Assembly (NCBI GenBank): GCA_948434855.1
Contig: CAOJFR010000001.1
Coordinates: 1 to 64,000, forward strand
Direction: 5' to 3'
DNA from: an uncultured Clostridia bacterium
Lineage (GTDB): Bacteria; Bacillota; Clostridia; Christensenellales; UBA1242
DNA: 64,000 nucleotides
The notes below the pieces were generated by a model. It searched no databases, was not told the origin of the DNA, and saw only the letters and a list, made by a program, of their open reading frames with translations. Position 1 is the stretch's first letter; every line of letters begins with the position of its first letter. The position numbers and the translations under genes were made by a program. Below, piece by piece: positions 54,448 to 64,000 of this stretch.

Positions 54448-54451
54448 AATT

Positions 54452-55861
54452 ATGGAAAAAGAAAAAAAGAACACTGAAACAACAGATATTTCATTGCTTA
54501 CAACAAAAAAGCTAGAAAAAAGACCACTTCTTGTGGGCATTGTTTCGCTTGGTTGTGATAAAAATCGTGTAGACTCTGAAATTATGCTTACTTATCTGCG
54601 TGACAGTGGCTATAGGTTTACAACAGATGCATCAAAGGCAGATGTTTTAATCATTAACACTTGCGGATTTATTGAAAATGCAAGGCTTGAGTCTATGGAC
54701 ACCATTAATGAAATGAGTGAATATAGAAAAAATCAAAAATATCCATGCAAAAGGCTGGTTGTAACTGGTTGTATGCCTCAAAAATGGTCGTCTCAAATGA
54801 GAGAAGAATTTCCGGAGGTTGACATTTTTCTTGGCATAGATCAATATCCAGAAATTGCAAACATTTTAAATTCGTCCCTAGAAAAAGATAAAAAAATAAT
54901 AAAGGTTGGCGGCACAAATACTGTTCCTTATGTTAAAAACAGAATGGTTACAACGCCACTTCATTATGCATATTTAAAAGTTGCAGATGGCTGTGATAAC
55001 TATTGCACATTTTGCACAATTCCATCAATTCGTGGACGCTATCGTTCAAGAAATTTAGAAGATATTTTGGATGAAGCAAACAGCTTGGTTTCTAATGGAG
55101 CAACAGAGCTTATTTTGATAGGTCAAGATGTTTCAAGATATGGCACTGACAAGTCTGGAAAGTCGCAGCTAGTTAAGCTTATTCGTGAGCTTTCAAAAAT
55201 TGAAGACTTAAAGTGGATAAGGCTGTTATATGTTTATCCAGAAATGCTTGATGATGAGCTTTTGCATGAAATGGTAGAAAATCCAAAACTGTGCAATTAT
55301 ATTGACATTCCAATGCAGCACGTTTCAAACAATGTGCTTAAACGAATGAACCGTCACACAACTCATGATGACATAATAAAGCTTGTTGAAAGAATTCAGG
55401 CACTCCCAAAATTTATTGCGGTTAGAACCACATTTATGGCGGGCTTTCCTGGAGAAACTGAAGCAGATTTTAAAGAGCTTTGTGAGTTTATAACAAAATA
55501 TAAGCTTATGCATGTTGGATTTTTTGCCTATTCTAAGGAAGAGGGAACCCCTGCAGCCATGATGCCAGACCAAATTAACAACGAAGTTAAAAGAAAACGA
55601 GTGCTTAAGCTTGTTTCGCTTCAAAAAAAGGTTGTTGCAGAAAATAATAAAAACTTTGTTGGAAAGATTTTGGAAGTGTGCTATGAAGGTATTGATTATC
55701 AAAGACAGCTGTTTTTTGGCAGAAGTGAATATCAAACTCCAGAGGCTGATACCATTATCTTGTTTAAGTCTAAGGTTCCAGTAAACATTGGTCAATATTA
55801 TAAGGTTAAAATAACAAAGGTTATAGGCTATGACCTGAAAGGAGAAATTGTATATGAATAA
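54452..55861 (+). CDS. rimO: Ribosomal protein S12 methylthiotransferase RimO (469 aa)
   Basis: Radical-SAM enzyme adding a methylthio group to an aspartate of S12. N-terminal UPF0004 domain with SLGCDKNRVDSE and NTCGFIENAR, radical-SAM CxxxCxxC in GCDNYCTFCTIP, RTTFMAGFPGETE, and the TRAM domain at the end. Start at 54452 has GAAGGATAAAATT. It overlaps pgsA by 8 bases, a common rimO-pgsA order in Bacillota. Confidence 0.93.
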   Translation: MEKEKKNTETTDISLLTTKKLEKRPLLVGIVSLGCDKNRVDSEIMLTYLRDSGYRFTTDASKADVLIINTCGFIENARLESMDTINEMSEYRKNQKYPCKRLVVTGCMPQKWSSQMREEFPEVDIFLGIDQYPEIANILNSSLEKDKKIIKVGGTNTVPYVKNRMVTTPLHYAYLKVADGCDNYCTFCTIPSIRGRYRSRNLEDILDEANSLVSNGATELILIGQDVSRYGTDKSGKSQLVKLIRELSKIEDLKWIRLLYVYPEMLDDELLHEMVENPKLCNYIDIPMQHVSNNVLKRMNRHTTHDDIIKLVERIQALPKFIAVRTTFMAGFPGETEADFKELCEFITKYKLMHVGFFAYSKEEGTPAAMMPDQINNEVKRKRVLKLVSLQKKVVAENNKNFVGKILEVCYEGIDYQRQLFFGRSEYQTPEADTIILFKSKVPVNIGQYYKVKITKVIGYDLKGEIVYE

Positions 55862-56627
55862 AAATGTTCCAAATTATTTAACAATGGCAAGAATTGCTTG
55901 CACGCCATTAATTATTTTAATGTATCTTTTGCCAATTAAAAGCGGCATTGGTGTTTTTGTGGCACTGGGGCTTTATGTTGTTGGCTGTTTCACAGACTTT
56001 TTAGATGGCAAAATTGCAAGAAAATATAATTTAATCACCGATTTTGGCAAGTTTATGGACCAAATTGCAGATAAGTTTATAACCACAACTGCAATGATTT
56101 TAGTTTTATTTTCAAACATAACTTATGGCTGGCTTGCAGTGTTAATGCTGCTTATTGTTGTTTTAAGAGATATTCTTATTAGCGGAATCAGAATGGTTGC
56201 GGCAAACAAAAATGTTGTTATTGCAGCCGACATTTATGGAAAAATAAAGTCATTCTTTTTAGATATTTCTAACATGATTTTAATGCTTTATGTTGGGCTA
56301 AGAGTTGTAGTAGATGCAAACTGGGTTGATATTGTTGGAAAACTCGGCTTGGCACTTATGATTGTTGGTGTTGTGCTTTCAGTTATTTCTTGTATAAATT
56401 ATGGCGTTAAAGCCCTTGAGGGTTTTGGAATAAAACACAAAAAATCAAATGCTGAAGATGCTGAAAAGTCTATTGAAAATTCAGATTCACAGAAAACGGA
56501 AGATGAAGTTGCTCAGAATAAAACATCACAGAGTGTAAGTGAAAATAAGGCGGAAGCAAAACCTGCAAAATCAAAGACATCAAATAAATCAAAAACAACA
56601 AAAAAAGAAAATAAAGGGGATAAATAG
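55854..56627 (+). CDS. pgsA: CDP-diacylglycerol-glycerol-3-phosphate phosphatidyltransferase (257 aa)
   Basis: Makes phosphatidylglycerol phosphate. CDP-alcohol transferase motif DFLDGKIARKY...DFGKFMDQIADK is complete; five or six membrane segments in residues 5-190. The last 65 residues are a Lys/Glu/Ser-rich tail (ENSDSQKTEDEVAQNKTS...), unusual for PgsA. Start at 55854 has AAAGGAGAAATTG. Three bases before recA. Confidence 0.92.
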   Translation: MNKNVPNYLTMARIACTPLIILMYLLPIKSGIGVFVALGLYVVGCFTDFLDGKIARKYNLITDFGKFMDQIADKFITTTAMILVLFSNITYGWLAVLMLLIVVLRDILISGIRMVAANKNVVIAADIYGKIKSFFLDISNMILMLYVGLRVVVDANWVDIVGKLGLALMIVGVVLSVISCINYGVKALEGFGIKHKKSNAEDAEKSIENSDSQKTEDEVAQNKTSQSVSENKAEAKPAKSKTSNKSKTTKKENKGDK

Positions 56628-56630
56628 TTT

Positions 56631-57686
56631 ATGGCAACAGAAAAAATAACAGATAAACAAAAGAACTTGGAGCAGGCGATTGCTCAAATTGAAAAAGAAT
56701 TTGGAAAGGGCGCAATTATGCGTCTTGGAGATTATGAGGCAGAAAAGGTTGAGGTTATTCCAACAGGCTGTTTGTCGCTGGATATGGCACTTGGAGTTGG
56801 CGGTGTGCCACGTGGCAGAATTGTTGAAATATATGGACCAGAAAGCTCAGGAAAAACCACAGTATCACTTCACATTGTTGCAGAAGCACAAAAACTTGGT
56901 GGAACAGCAGCGTTTATTGATGCAGAGCATGCTTTAGACCCAGTTTATGCAGCACGTCTTGGGGTTGATATTAAAAATTTATATGTTTCGCAGCCAGATA
57001 CTGGTGAACAAGGCTTAGAGATTTTGGAAAATTTGGTAAGGTCTGGCTCGGTTGATATTGTTGTTGTAGACTCAGTTGCTGCACTCACACCAAAGGCAGA
57101 AATTGATGGTGAAATGGGAGACAATCATATTGGTCTTCAAGCAAGGCTTATGAGCCAAGCTCTTAGAAAACTTACTGCCATCACAAACAAAACAAAAACC
57201 TGCGTTATTTTCATTAACCAGCTTAGAGAAAAAGTTGGAGTAATGTTTGGCAGCCCAGAAACCACAACTGGTGGAAAGGCTTTAAAATTTTATTCAAGCA
57301 TCAGACTTGATGTTAGAAAGGGTGAAATATTAAAGGATGGAGACACTCCTGTTGGTGCAAAAACCAAGGTTAAGGTTGTTAAAAACAAGGTTGCACCACC
57401 ATTCAAAACCGCAGAATTTGACATTGTGTTTGGAATGGGTATTTCAAATGAATCTTGCATTTTAGATCTCGCAGTTAATAGTGATATTATTCAAAAGAGT
57501 GGTGCATGGTTCAGCCTTAATGGTGAAAAAATTGGTCAAGGCAGAGAAAATGCAAAGCGTTATCTTATTGAGAACCCTGCAGTTTGTGAAGAAGTTATTG
57601 CAAAAATTAAGGCAATAATGATGCCATCTTCACATGAAGAAGTTGAAGTTCCAGAAACCGAGACCACAGTTTCAGATGCAGAATAA
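56631..57686 (+). CDS. recA: Recombinase RecA (351 aa)
   Basis: Strand-exchange and SOS co-protease. Walker [10 protein letters not shown], Walker [11 protein letters not shown], loop L2 [45 protein letters not shown]. Normal length. No ribosome-binding site of note and no SOS box seen close by; it is transcribed from upstream (pgsA/rimO), with a terminator behind. Confidence 0.97.
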   Translation: MATEKITDKQKNLEQAIAQIEKEFGKGAIMRLGDYEAEKVEVIPTGCLSLDMALGVGGVPRGRIVEIYGPESSGKTTVSLHIVAEAQKLGGTAAFIDAEHALDPVYAARLGVDIKNLYVSQPDTGEQGLEILENLVRSGSVDIVVVDSVAALTPKAEIDGEMGDNHIGLQARLMSQALRKLTAITNKTKTCVIFINQLREKVGVMFGSPETTTGGKALKFYSSIRLDVRKGEILKDGDTPVGAKTKVKVVKNKVAPPFKTAEFDIVFGMGISNESCILDLAVNSDIIQKSGAWFSLNGEKIGQGRENAKRYLIENPAVCEEVIAKIKAIMMPSSHEEVEVPETETTVSDAE

Positions 57687-57704
57687 GAACAATTTTAAGC
57701 AATA

Positions 57705-57734
57705 AAACACTACAATTTTTGTAGTGTTTTTTAT
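57705..57734 (+). terminator. Terminator of recA
   Basis: AAACACTACAA, TTT, TTGTAGTGTTT, T run. Confidence 0.8.
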
Positions 57735-57864
57735 TTATATTATGTGTTTATGTGCTATAATTTTACTTGACTATAAGCTTTTTGCTGTGATAAACTAAAA
57801 ACATGGAAAATTGTGTAAATTTAATATAAATTTACATTTTTCATAAATTTTGGAGGAAATAATT

Positions 57865-59430
57865 ATGACAACAGTTATAGTGGCCATTGTGGTGGCAGTT
57901 GTTTCCTTGGGTCTAGGCGGTGTTGCGTCTTATTTTATTACAAAAAAGGTAATAGAAAAAAGACTTGGCGATGCGAAGTTTATCGCTGATAAAACAATTA
58001 AAGATGCTGAAGAAAAGGCGTCTACAATAAAAAGTGAAGCTGTCATTGAGGCCAAGGAAGAGGCATTAAAATTTAAAAATGATGCTGAGGAAGAGCTTAA
58101 GGAAAGAAGAAATGAAATTTCAAAAATGGAAGCTCGCATTTTAGAAAGACAAGAAGTTTTGGACAGAAAAAATGATACATTAGACAAAAAATTAGAATCT
58201 ATTGAAAACGCAAGAGAAGAGCTTGAAACAAAAAAGCAAGATTTGGAAACTTCTAAGCAAGAGATTTTAAAAGAAAAGGAAAAAATTTCAAAAGAACTAG
58301 AAAAAGTTGCAGGACTCTCTAAAGAAGAAGCAAAAAAACAAGTTGTTGATTCAATTATTGATGACGCAAGAAAAGAAGCAGGCAATATTGTTCGTGATAT
58401 TGAGGCAGAGGCTCGTGAAGAGGGCGAAAAGAAGGCAAGAAACATTGTTACTTTGGCAATTCAAAAGTGTGCAACAGACCAAACTGCAGATGTTACTGTA
58501 ACAACAGTAAGTCTTCCAACAGAAGAAATGAAGGGAAGAATTATAGGCAGAGAAGGAAGAAATATTAGGGCGATTGAAAATGCAACAGGGGTTGACCTTA
58601 TTGTTGACGACACTCCAGATGCAGTAACACTTTCGTCATTTGACCCAATTAGAAGAGAGGTTGCAAGGCTTACTCTTGAAAAACTTATTACTGATGGCAG
58701 AATCCATCCAGCAAGAGTTGAAGATATTGTTGAAAAAGTTAAAAAAGACATTGAAAAAACAATTAAAGAAGCAGGTGAAAATGCAAGCTTTGAAGCAGGC
58801 GTATACAACCTTCATCCAGAAATGATAAAGATTTTGGGCAGACTTAAATATAGAACAAGTTATGGTCAAAATGTGCTTAAACATAGTTTAGAGACATCTT
58901 ATATTGCAGGACTTCTTGCAGGTGAGCTTGGTGCAAACATTGCGGTTGCAAAGCGTGGCGGACTTTTGCATGACATTGGCAAGGCGTTAGACTTTGAAAT
59001 GGAAGGAACTCACGTTTCAATCGGTGTTGATGTTGCCAAGAAATATAAAGAAAGCCCAGAGGTTATTCATTGCATAGAGGCTCATCATGGTGGCTGTGAA
59101 TTTAAGAGCATTGAGGCAATATTGGTTCAGGTGGCTGATGCCATTTCAAGCGCAAGACCAGGTGCAAGAAGAGAATCGCTTGATGCATATGTAAAACGTC
59201 TTGAAAAGCTTGAAGAGATTGCAAATAGCTTTAAGGGCGTTGATGCATCTTTTGCAATTCAGGCAGGAAGAGAAATCAGAATTGCAGTTAAGCCAGAAGA
59301 AGTTGATGATGCATCAATGGTAATTCTAGCAAAAGAAATTGCAAGAAAAATTGAGAGCGAGCTAGAATATCCAGGACAAATTAAAGTTAATATAATAAGA
59401 GAAACCAGAGCAACTGATGTTGCGTCATAG
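57865..59430 (+). CDS. rny: Ribonuclease Y (521 aa)
   Basis: Membrane-bound endoribonuclease that starts mRNA decay. N-terminal membrane segment (1-25), a long coiled coil (about 30-190), KH domain ([19 protein letters not shown]), then HD domain with [17 protein letters not shown] and [11 protein letters not shown] at 57865 has TTTGGAGGAAATAATT. Stands alone between terminators downstream of recA, the usual order. Confidence 0.96.
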   Translation: MTTVIVAIVVAVVSLGLGGVASYFITKKVIEKRLGDAKFIADKTIKDAEEKASTIKSEAVIEAKEEALKFKNDAEEELKERRNEISKMEARILERQEVLDRKNDTLDKKLESIENAREELETKKQDLETSKQEILKEKEKISKELEKVAGLSKEEAKKQVVDSIIDDARKEAGNIVRDIEAEAREEGEKKARNIVTLAIQKCATDQTADVTVTTVSLPTEEMKGRIIGREGRNIRAIENATGVDLIVDDTPDAVTLSSFDPIRREVARLTLEKLITDGRIHPARVEDIVEKVKKDIEKTIKEAGENASFEAGVYNLHPEMIKILGRLKYRTSYGQNVLKHSLETSYIAGLLAGELGANIAVAKRGGLLHDIGKALDFEMEGTHVSIGVDVAKKYKESPEVIHCIEAHHGGCEFKSIEAILVQVADAISSARPGARRESLDAYVKRLEKLEEIANSFKGVDASFAIQAGREIRIAVKPEEVDDASMVILAKEIARKIESELEYPGQIKVNIIRETRATDVAS

Positions 59431-59446
59431 GTTTTGTTTAAGATTA

Positions 59447-59477
59447 TAAAAAACCACCAAATGAGTGGTTTTTTATT
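59447..59477 (+). terminator. Terminator of rny
   Basis: AAAAACCAC, loop, GTGGTTTTT, T residues. Confidence 0.75.
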
Positions 59478-59564
59478 TTTGGCTTAAAAAATATGCCTAA
59501 AAATCAGCTTAGAGCTTGCTTGCTATTAAAATTAATAATTAATTTGCCAAAAAATTAAACTTTT

Positions 59565-59593
59565 TTGTATAAAAGCGGAAAAATTTGTAATAT
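59565..59593 (+). promoter_or_regulatory. Promoter of the M19 dipeptidase gene, close to the start codon
   Basis: TTGTAT (59565-59570), 17-base spacer, TAATAT (59588-59593), 8 bases before ATG 59602; no ribosome-binding site. Confidence 0.45.
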
Positions 59594-59601
59594 ATTATAG
59601 T

Positions 59602-60423
59602 ATGTATAAAATTTTTGATTTACACAATGACTATTTTTTAAAGTTAAGGTCAGATTTAAAAAAAGATAAATATATTGCAGGGAGCAAGGCAAATTCAGAG
59701 GCAATAATCACAGCACTTTGGACAAGTGAGCTTTCATGTGATGATTCGCTTCGTCAAATTGAGCTCGCACGAGACTATGTAAACTCGCACAAGGGTCTGT
59801 TTTTGGGGGTTGAAGACTTGCATTTTTTAAGCAAAGAAAACCTAGCGAAGTTTTTATCTTTCAGACCGCTTTATGCTGGCTTAACTTGGAACACTTGCAA
59901 CTGCATTGCTGGCGGGGCACATGAAAGCGGAAAATTAACAAGCTTTGGCAGAACAACCATAAAGGCATTAGAGCAAAATAATATAAAGGTTGACACAGCA
60001 CACCTTAATGAAGACAGCTTTATGGACATTTCAAAGGTGTCGCAAAAACCATTATTTTGTTCACATACAGCATTTTATGGCATTCAGCCAAACAGACGCA
60101 ATTTAAAAGATTATCAGCTTAAAATGATTGTTGATTCTGGTGGACTTGTGGGACTTTGCCTTGTTAGTGACTTTATCAATGGTTCGTCACGCTGCTCAGT
60201 GACCGATATTGTTAGCCACATAGACTATTTTGCTTGCAAGTTTGGCATTAATAATCTTGCACTCGGCACCGATTTTTATGGCACAAGTCATTTGCCAAAA
60301 TCGTTAAAAAGCTATAAATCGCTTGTTCAAAACCTCTCAGAAGAGCTAACTAAAAGGGGATATACTGAAAAAAGCATAAATAAAATCTTTTATGAGAATG
60401 CAAATGAATTTTTTACAGCATAA
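59602..60423 (+). CDS. Membrane dipeptidase, family M19 (273 aa)
   Basis: Zinc dipeptidase related to renal dipeptidase. Metal ligands: DLHNDY (HxD) at the start, the bridging Glu in FLGVEDLHF, His in FCSHTAF, then NRRNLKDY and ALGTDFYG (Asp). It is shorter than the usual 320-350. Expected to cut dipeptides, including D-amino-acid forms. No signal peptide, so cytoplasmic. Confidence 0.85.
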   Translation: MYKIFDLHNDYFLKLRSDLKKDKYIAGSKANSEAIITALWTSELSCDDSLRQIELARDYVNSHKGLFLGVEDLHFLSKENLAKFLSFRPLYAGLTWNTCNCIAGGAHESGKLTSFGRTTIKALEQNNIKVDTAHLNEDSFMDISKVSQKPLFCSHTAFYGIQPNRRNLKDYQLKMIVDSGGLVGLCLVSDFINGSSRCSVTDIVSHIDYFACKFGINNLALGTDFYGTSHLPKSLKSYKSLVQNLSEELTKRGYTEKSINKIFYENANEFFTA

Positions 60424-60429
60424 AAACTC

Positions 60430-60458
60430 TTGTTTTTGGCAATAAAATAATGTATAAT
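60430..60458 (+). promoter_or_regulatory. Promoter of the TetR gene, close to the start codon
   Basis: TTGTTT (60430-60435), 17-base spacer, TATAAT (60453-60458); the ATG (60468) lies 9 bases after the -10 box. Confidence 0.55.
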
Positions 60459-60467
60459 TATTGTGTT

Positions 60468-61055
60468 ATGCAGAGAAAAAAGAATGATGTTAAGTTAAAA
60501 ATAAAAGAAAGTGCAACAAAACTATTTTTTGAAACCAAATATATTGATGTTTCTATGCGAGATGTGGCAGAAAAAAGTCAAATGACCGTTGGAAACATAT
60601 ATAGGTATTATGAAAATAAGGAAATTTTGTTTGATGAAATAGTAAAAACAAGCTATGAGAAAACGATAAAGCTTATAAAAATTTCTGACTTTATTCAAAA
60701 ATTTATAAAGCCAAGGTCAAGAGTTAATGAAAAAACTCTTTATAAGAATACCAGATTTAGAAAACACTTAATTTCAACTATTACAAATCTTATGGTGGAA
60801 AATTCAACAGAACTTTATATTTTGCTCAATAATAGTGAAGGCAGCAAATATGAAAACATTACAGAGCTTATAACAAAAATGATAAATGACACACTTTTAA
60901 AGCGAATGGATATTGACCTAGACAATGCAGAAATTTATTCTTTTATGATAATTTCAACCCTTAGTTATATCTTAAAAAAATATATTGGAGACAGGGATGT
61001 TTTAATTCAAAAAATTGATGTGTTTTTCAATAAATTATTCGTAAGTTTTTTGTAA
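60468..61055 (+). CDS. TetR family regulator (195 aa)
   Basis: N-terminal TetR HTH: IKESATKLFFETKYIDVSMRDVAEKSQMTVGNIYRYYENKEILF (split here as the three helices of the fold). The C-terminal ligand domain is not similar to any I recognise. A perfect 19-base palindrome lies behind it at 61126-61144, before the promoter of the next gene, and could be its operator. The start at 60468 is preferred over 60450, which lies before the -10 box. Confidence 0.82.
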   Translation: MQRKKNDVKLKIKESATKLFFETKYIDVSMRDVAEKSQMTVGNIYRYYENKEILFDEIVKTSYEKTIKLIKISDFIQKFIKPRSRVNEKTLYKNTRFRKHLISTITNLMVENSTELYILLNNSEGSKYENITELITKMINDTLLKRMDIDLDNAEIYSFMIISTLSYILKKYIGDRDVLIQKIDVFFNKLFVSFL

Positions 61056-61096
61056 TTATAAAATCATAACCAAATTTAATTTAATAATTTTTATAT

Positions 61097-61123
61097 AGAT
61101 ATGTTTTCATAACATATCTTTTT
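61097..61123 (+). terminator. Terminator of the TetR gene
   Basis: AGATATGTT, TTCAT, AACATATCT, T run. Confidence 0.75.
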
Positions 61124-61125
61124 AA

Positions 61126-61144
61126 TTGCTGAAAATTTCAGCAA
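61126..61144. promoter_or_regulatory. Perfect palindrome, possible TetR operator
   Basis: TTGCTGAAA-A-TTTCAGCAA, 9-base arms, one centre base, 38 bases before the -35 box of the lipoprotein gene. It has no T run, so it is not a terminator. No second copy was seen at the TetR promoter. Confidence 0.4.
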
Positions 61145-61181
61145 AAAATTAAAATTTCTTAAAAAATAAAAGTAAACAAAG

Positions 61182-61211
61182 TTGACAAAGTGTTTATTTT
61201 TGATGTATAAT
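61182..61211 (+). promoter_or_regulatory. Promoter of the large lipoprotein gene
   Basis: TTGACA (61182-61187), 18-base spacer, TATAAT (61206-61211), 8 bases before the ATG. Confidence 0.7.
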
Positions 61212-61219
61212 GCAGTTAT

Positions 61220-64000
61220 ATGATAAAAAAGGCACTTTTTGCATCAAAAAAAATAATAGCAGTAATTGCACTCGTATTTTTTGCGGGTATCTTTTTTGTT
61301 GCTTGTTCGCCAAAAACAGAAGCAGCCTATGAAATTTCTGGCTATGTTTTTGATGAGCTTGGAGACGCCGTTAAAGATGTAGAAATTAAAAGTGACCTTG
61401 GAACAGTGCTTACTGACGAAAACGGAAAATATACCATTGCTGGTGTTACAAGCAGTTTAATTTTGCAGGCTTCAAAAGAAAATTATCAATTTGCAGAAGT
61501 TAGCAAGCTTGTTTCAAAATCAACTGATGATGCAAACTTTACTGCATATAAAAATTATACGGTTAGCGGAACTGTCAACAATAATGGCGTGATGGTTTCA
61601 AATGCAACAGTAAAAATTGAATCACTATCAGGCAAGTTTTATACCACAACAGATTCAGATGGTGTGTTTTATGGCAAAGATGTTGCTGGGAAGGCGATAA
61701 TTTCATGCTCTAAAGATGGCTATGATTATTATCCTGTAACTGCAGATATTGCAAGTCCAAATGTTTCAGTGAATATAACAACCAGTGTTAAAATAAATTT
61801 TAAAACAGATGCCGATAACTTTGATTATTCTGATATAAAACTTTTTATTAATGATAAGCCACAATTAATCACAGGCAGTGAAGTTGTTTTAACTGATATA
61901 AGGTGTAGGTCTGTAATTAGAATTGAGTCATCAAAATATGTTTTTAACAAAAAGCAATTTGTTGTTAGTTCACTAAATCAGGCTGAAGAAATTTTTGCTA
62001 GCGAAATTTATAGCATTTCAGGCAGGGTAATAAGTGGAAATATTCCGCTTTCTGGAGCAATCGTTTCTGTGGGAAGCAAAACTGTAACCACAAATTCATT
62101 TGGAACATTTACAATTCCAGAGCTTATTGGAGAGAATGTTGTTTCAGCTTCATATTCTGGCTTAAATTTTGAAGATAAAACTGTTAATAACAAGCTTTCT
62201 TTGGAAGATATAGAGTTTAATGGAACAAAAGTCGTTTCTTTAAACTTAAATTATGATGTTGAACTGGCTGAAGATTTAAAAATTTCTGGTGCAAGCTATG
62301 AAAAATTGTCAGCAAACAAATATAAACTTGTTGACGTGGCTCTTGGAACAAACATTCATATTTCATCAGAAAGCTATCATTTGTTAGAGCAAGACTTTGA
62401 AATTTCAGATGCTAACACGATTAATATTTCAGCTTTTGCCAAATATAGTGCAAATGTAAGTGTAAAAGATGGTCTTAGTGCAACAATATTGCTTGACGGC
62501 AAACAGACCACCTTAGATCAACTTAATTTGTTATATGGAACTCATGAGGTTTCAGCAGTTTATGAAAATTATGTGTTTGATAAAGTGAGTGTTGACTTTT
62601 ATAACAGCAACATAACCTTAAACTATATCATTCCATATTCAGTTAGTTTGCATATCTTGTCTGGTGATGTTTTGGTTAAAAACGCATCGGCAAGTGTTAA
62701 TGGAAAACAAATTCTGTCTGAAAATGGTGTAATTAAAATAAACAACCTTATAAATGAAAATACAATCACCATTCAAAGTTCTGGCTATGATGTTAAAGAA
62801 GTTAAGGTTAGCGCAGCGGGTGACTATGACGTTAACTTAACCTATTTTGTTTCAGGTATTGTAAAAACGGGAACTAATCCTGTTGTCGGTGCAAGAGTTT
62901 TTGCTGGTGAAAATTCAACAACAACTAACGCTAATGGCGAATATTTGCTTTCGGGGTTATCTGGCACAATTATAATAGAGGTTCAGAAAGATCATTACAA
63001 TTTTTCTGAAGCCTTGGAAGTTTCAAAACAAGAAGATGTGTGGTTTAGTGGAAGTTATAATATTTCAGGAACTCTAAGTAATGACACTGGCGTGGTTAGT
63101 GGCTTGACGGTTGTGCTTCGCAATGATACAACTGCACAAGAGCAGAGGGTTGAGTCTGACGAGAACGGCGCATATAGTTTTGAAAATCTAACAGAATCTT
63201 ATTTCTTATTCACAATGAAAAATGGTTCGCTAAGCGAACTTAAGCCAAATTCATACAACATTATTGGTGGTGGAGTTTATGACTTTAACTTAAACGGCTT
63301 TGCAGTTTCAGGAAGGGTTGTGAGTGGAAACATGGCTGTTGCTGGGGCTTATGTAACAGCAGGTGCAAGCAGCACAGTTTCAGATGAAGATGGCTACTTT
63401 ACTTTTGAACTTTTAACTGAAACTTGTGAAATTTTTGTTCAAAAAACTGGTTACGATTTTAGTGGCAGCATTGTTGAGGTTTCTGATAATGTTGATGATA
63501 TAATTATTGATGGAACATATAGTGTTTCGGGCAAGATTATTATTTCAGGGAATGCAATATCTGACGTAAACATTTATTCTGATGGGGCTTTGCTTGCAAC
63601 ATCAAATGAAGCAGGTGAATTTACTGCTATTGGTTTAAGAGGTACTCAAGAGCTAGAATTTTCAAAAGAAGGCTATGTTTTTGAATCTGTTATTGTTTCA
63701 GAAACAGGCAACTTAAATATAACCTGCAAAATTAAAGTGAGCTTGTCAGTATTTAGTGGAAATAATGCAGTTTGTGATGTAAAATATTATATAAATGGCT
63801 TGTATGCAGGCATAATTAATGATAGCAAAACAGAAATTATTGCAAATTTTGGTGATATAATCAGTTTTGAAAAACTAGGATATGTTATTGAAAATGTTAC
63901 TGTTACAGAGCCAAAAGCCTGTGTTGCCAGCAGCACATATAGTGTTTCAGGCAAAGTTTTAAGTGCGAATGTTCCAGTTTCTGGCGTAAGCATTTCAGTT
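61220..64000 (+). CDS. Large surface lipoprotein with carboxypeptidase-regulatory-like repeats, partial (927 codons, end not in window)
   Basis: The frame is open from the ATG at 61220 to the last base. Signal peptide with lipobox: basic start MIKKALFASKK, hydrophobic stretch, FFVAC then S, so lipidation at Cys 33. Then eight visible Ig-like units of the CarboxypepD_reg type, each opening with Y.(I/V)SG.V and followed by V.......T..DG.(Y/F): they begin near 61325, 61558, 62009, 62847, 63054, 63300, 63516 and 63936. Between units 3 and 4 is a longer stretch (62200-62840) of related but weaker units. Probably exported and anchored to the membrane, forming a long stalk. Function unknown. Confidence 0.8.
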   Translation, partial: MIKKALFASKKIIAVIALVFFAGIFFVACSPKTEAAYEISGYVFDELGDAVKDVEIKSDLGTVLTDENGKYTIAGVTSSLILQASKENYQFAEVSKLVSKSTDDANFTAYKNYTVSGTVNNNGVMVSNATVKIESLSGKFYTTTDSDGVFYGKDVAGKAIISCSKDGYDYYPVTADIASPNVSVNITTSVKINFKTDADNFDYSDIKLFINDKPQLITGSEVVLTDIRCRSVIRIESSKYVFNKKQFVVSSLNQAEEIFASEIYSISGRVISGNIPLSGAIVSVGSKTVTTNSFGTFTIPELIGENVVSASYSGLNFEDKTVNNKLSLEDIEFNGTKVVSLNLNYDVELAEDLKISGASYEKLSANKYKLVDVALGTNIHISSESYHLLEQDFEISDANTINISAFAKYSANVSVKDGLSATILLDGKQTTLDQLNLLYGTHEVSAVYENYVFDKVSVDFYNSNITLNYIIPYSVSLHILSGDVLVKNASASVNGKQILSENGVIKINNLINENTITIQSSGYDVKEVKVSAAGDYDVNLTYFVSGIVKTGTNPVVGARVFAGENSTTTNANGEYLLSGLSGTIIIEVQKDHYNFSEALEVSKQEDVWFSGSYNISGTLSNDTGVVSGLTVVLRNDTTAQEQRVESDENGAYSFENLTESYFLFTMKNGSLSELKPNSYNIIGGGVYDFNLNGFAVSGRVVSGNMAVAGAYVTAGASSTVSDEDGYFTFELLTETCEIFVQKTGYDFSGSIVEVSDNVDDIIIDGTYSVSGKIIISGNAISDVNIYSDGALLATSNEAGEFTAIGLRGTQELEFSKEGYVFESVIVSETGNLNITCKIKVSLSVFSGNNAVCDVKYYINGLYAGIINDSKTEIIANFGDIISFEKLGYVIENVTVTEPKACVASSTYSVSGKVLSANVPVSGVSISV

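Overview
The window is chromosomal DNA from an AT-rich, low-GC Gram-positive-type bacterium (Bacillota, Clostridia-like). The evidence is a T-box in front of thrS with a ytxC-like gene upstream, an infC-rpmI-rplT operon with an attenuator leader, a CIRCE site at htpG, RNase Y, the order ruvCAB-queA-tgt-yajC-secDF-recJ-relA, rpsO-pnp, and ftsK-rimO-pgsA-recA. The standard genetic code fits (TAA, TAG and TGA are all used as stops). Genus cannot be told; an uncultured gut or rumen lineage is a guess.

Layout. 80-957: Nudix hydrolase and cupin. 1082-3255: iscS-iscU Fe-S genes plus a second Nudix gene. 3376-11406: an integrated element of about 8 kb. It has split a host tRNA-Arg(CCT) gene exactly in its anticodon loop and carries an intact tRNA-Arg(CCT) of its own 149 bases inside its left end. 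Its other genes are a tyrosine integrase, an excisionase, two genes each broken at an A-run, an XRE regulator, a large HEPN/NB-ARC/TPR/cold-shock-like protein (likely a defence protein) and an HUH replication initiator. 11410-11700: the orphaned tRNA 3' half, a terminator, and a decayed second copy of both. 11760-16555: WG-repeat-like protein, M16 peptidase, CIRCE-controlled htpG. 16688-21647: rlmH, metal P-type ATPase, argS, queH; then cmk on the minus strand. 22511-30760: Mrr-like nuclease, ytxC-like gene, T-box thrS, infC-rpmI-rplT, an rRNA methyltransferase, a YebC family gene, and an epsilon/zeta-like toxin-antitoxin pair. 31717-46868: ruvCAB, queA, an interrupted tgt, yajC, a TIGR04086-like membrane protein, secD, secF, recJ, a Rel/SpoT homologue, rpsO, pnp. 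47004-59430: polysaccharide deacetylase-like gene, an inactive M16 homologue, ftsK, an FtsK-like pseudo-ATPase, rimO, pgsA, recA, rny. 59602-64000: M19 dipeptidase, TetR regulator, and a large repeat lipoprotein that runs off the window.

Most interesting points: (1) the split tRNA with an element-borne replacement; (2) the HEPN-NB-ARC defence-type protein in that element; (3) core proteins with eroded catalytic residues: SecD and SecF without their proton-relay aspartates, a Rel/SpoT protein with an intact hydrolase but a degenerate synthetase, and an FtsK paralogue without Walker motifs beside a normal FtsK; (4) tgt with an in-frame stop and a lost substrate-pocket motif, although queA and queH are intact; (5) an array of eleven 11-bp repeats upstream of the infC promoter; (6) several first genes of transcription units whose -10 box lies only 5-9 bases before the start codon, suggesting leaderless mRNAs. 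All family calls come from motif recognition by eye; no database search was run.
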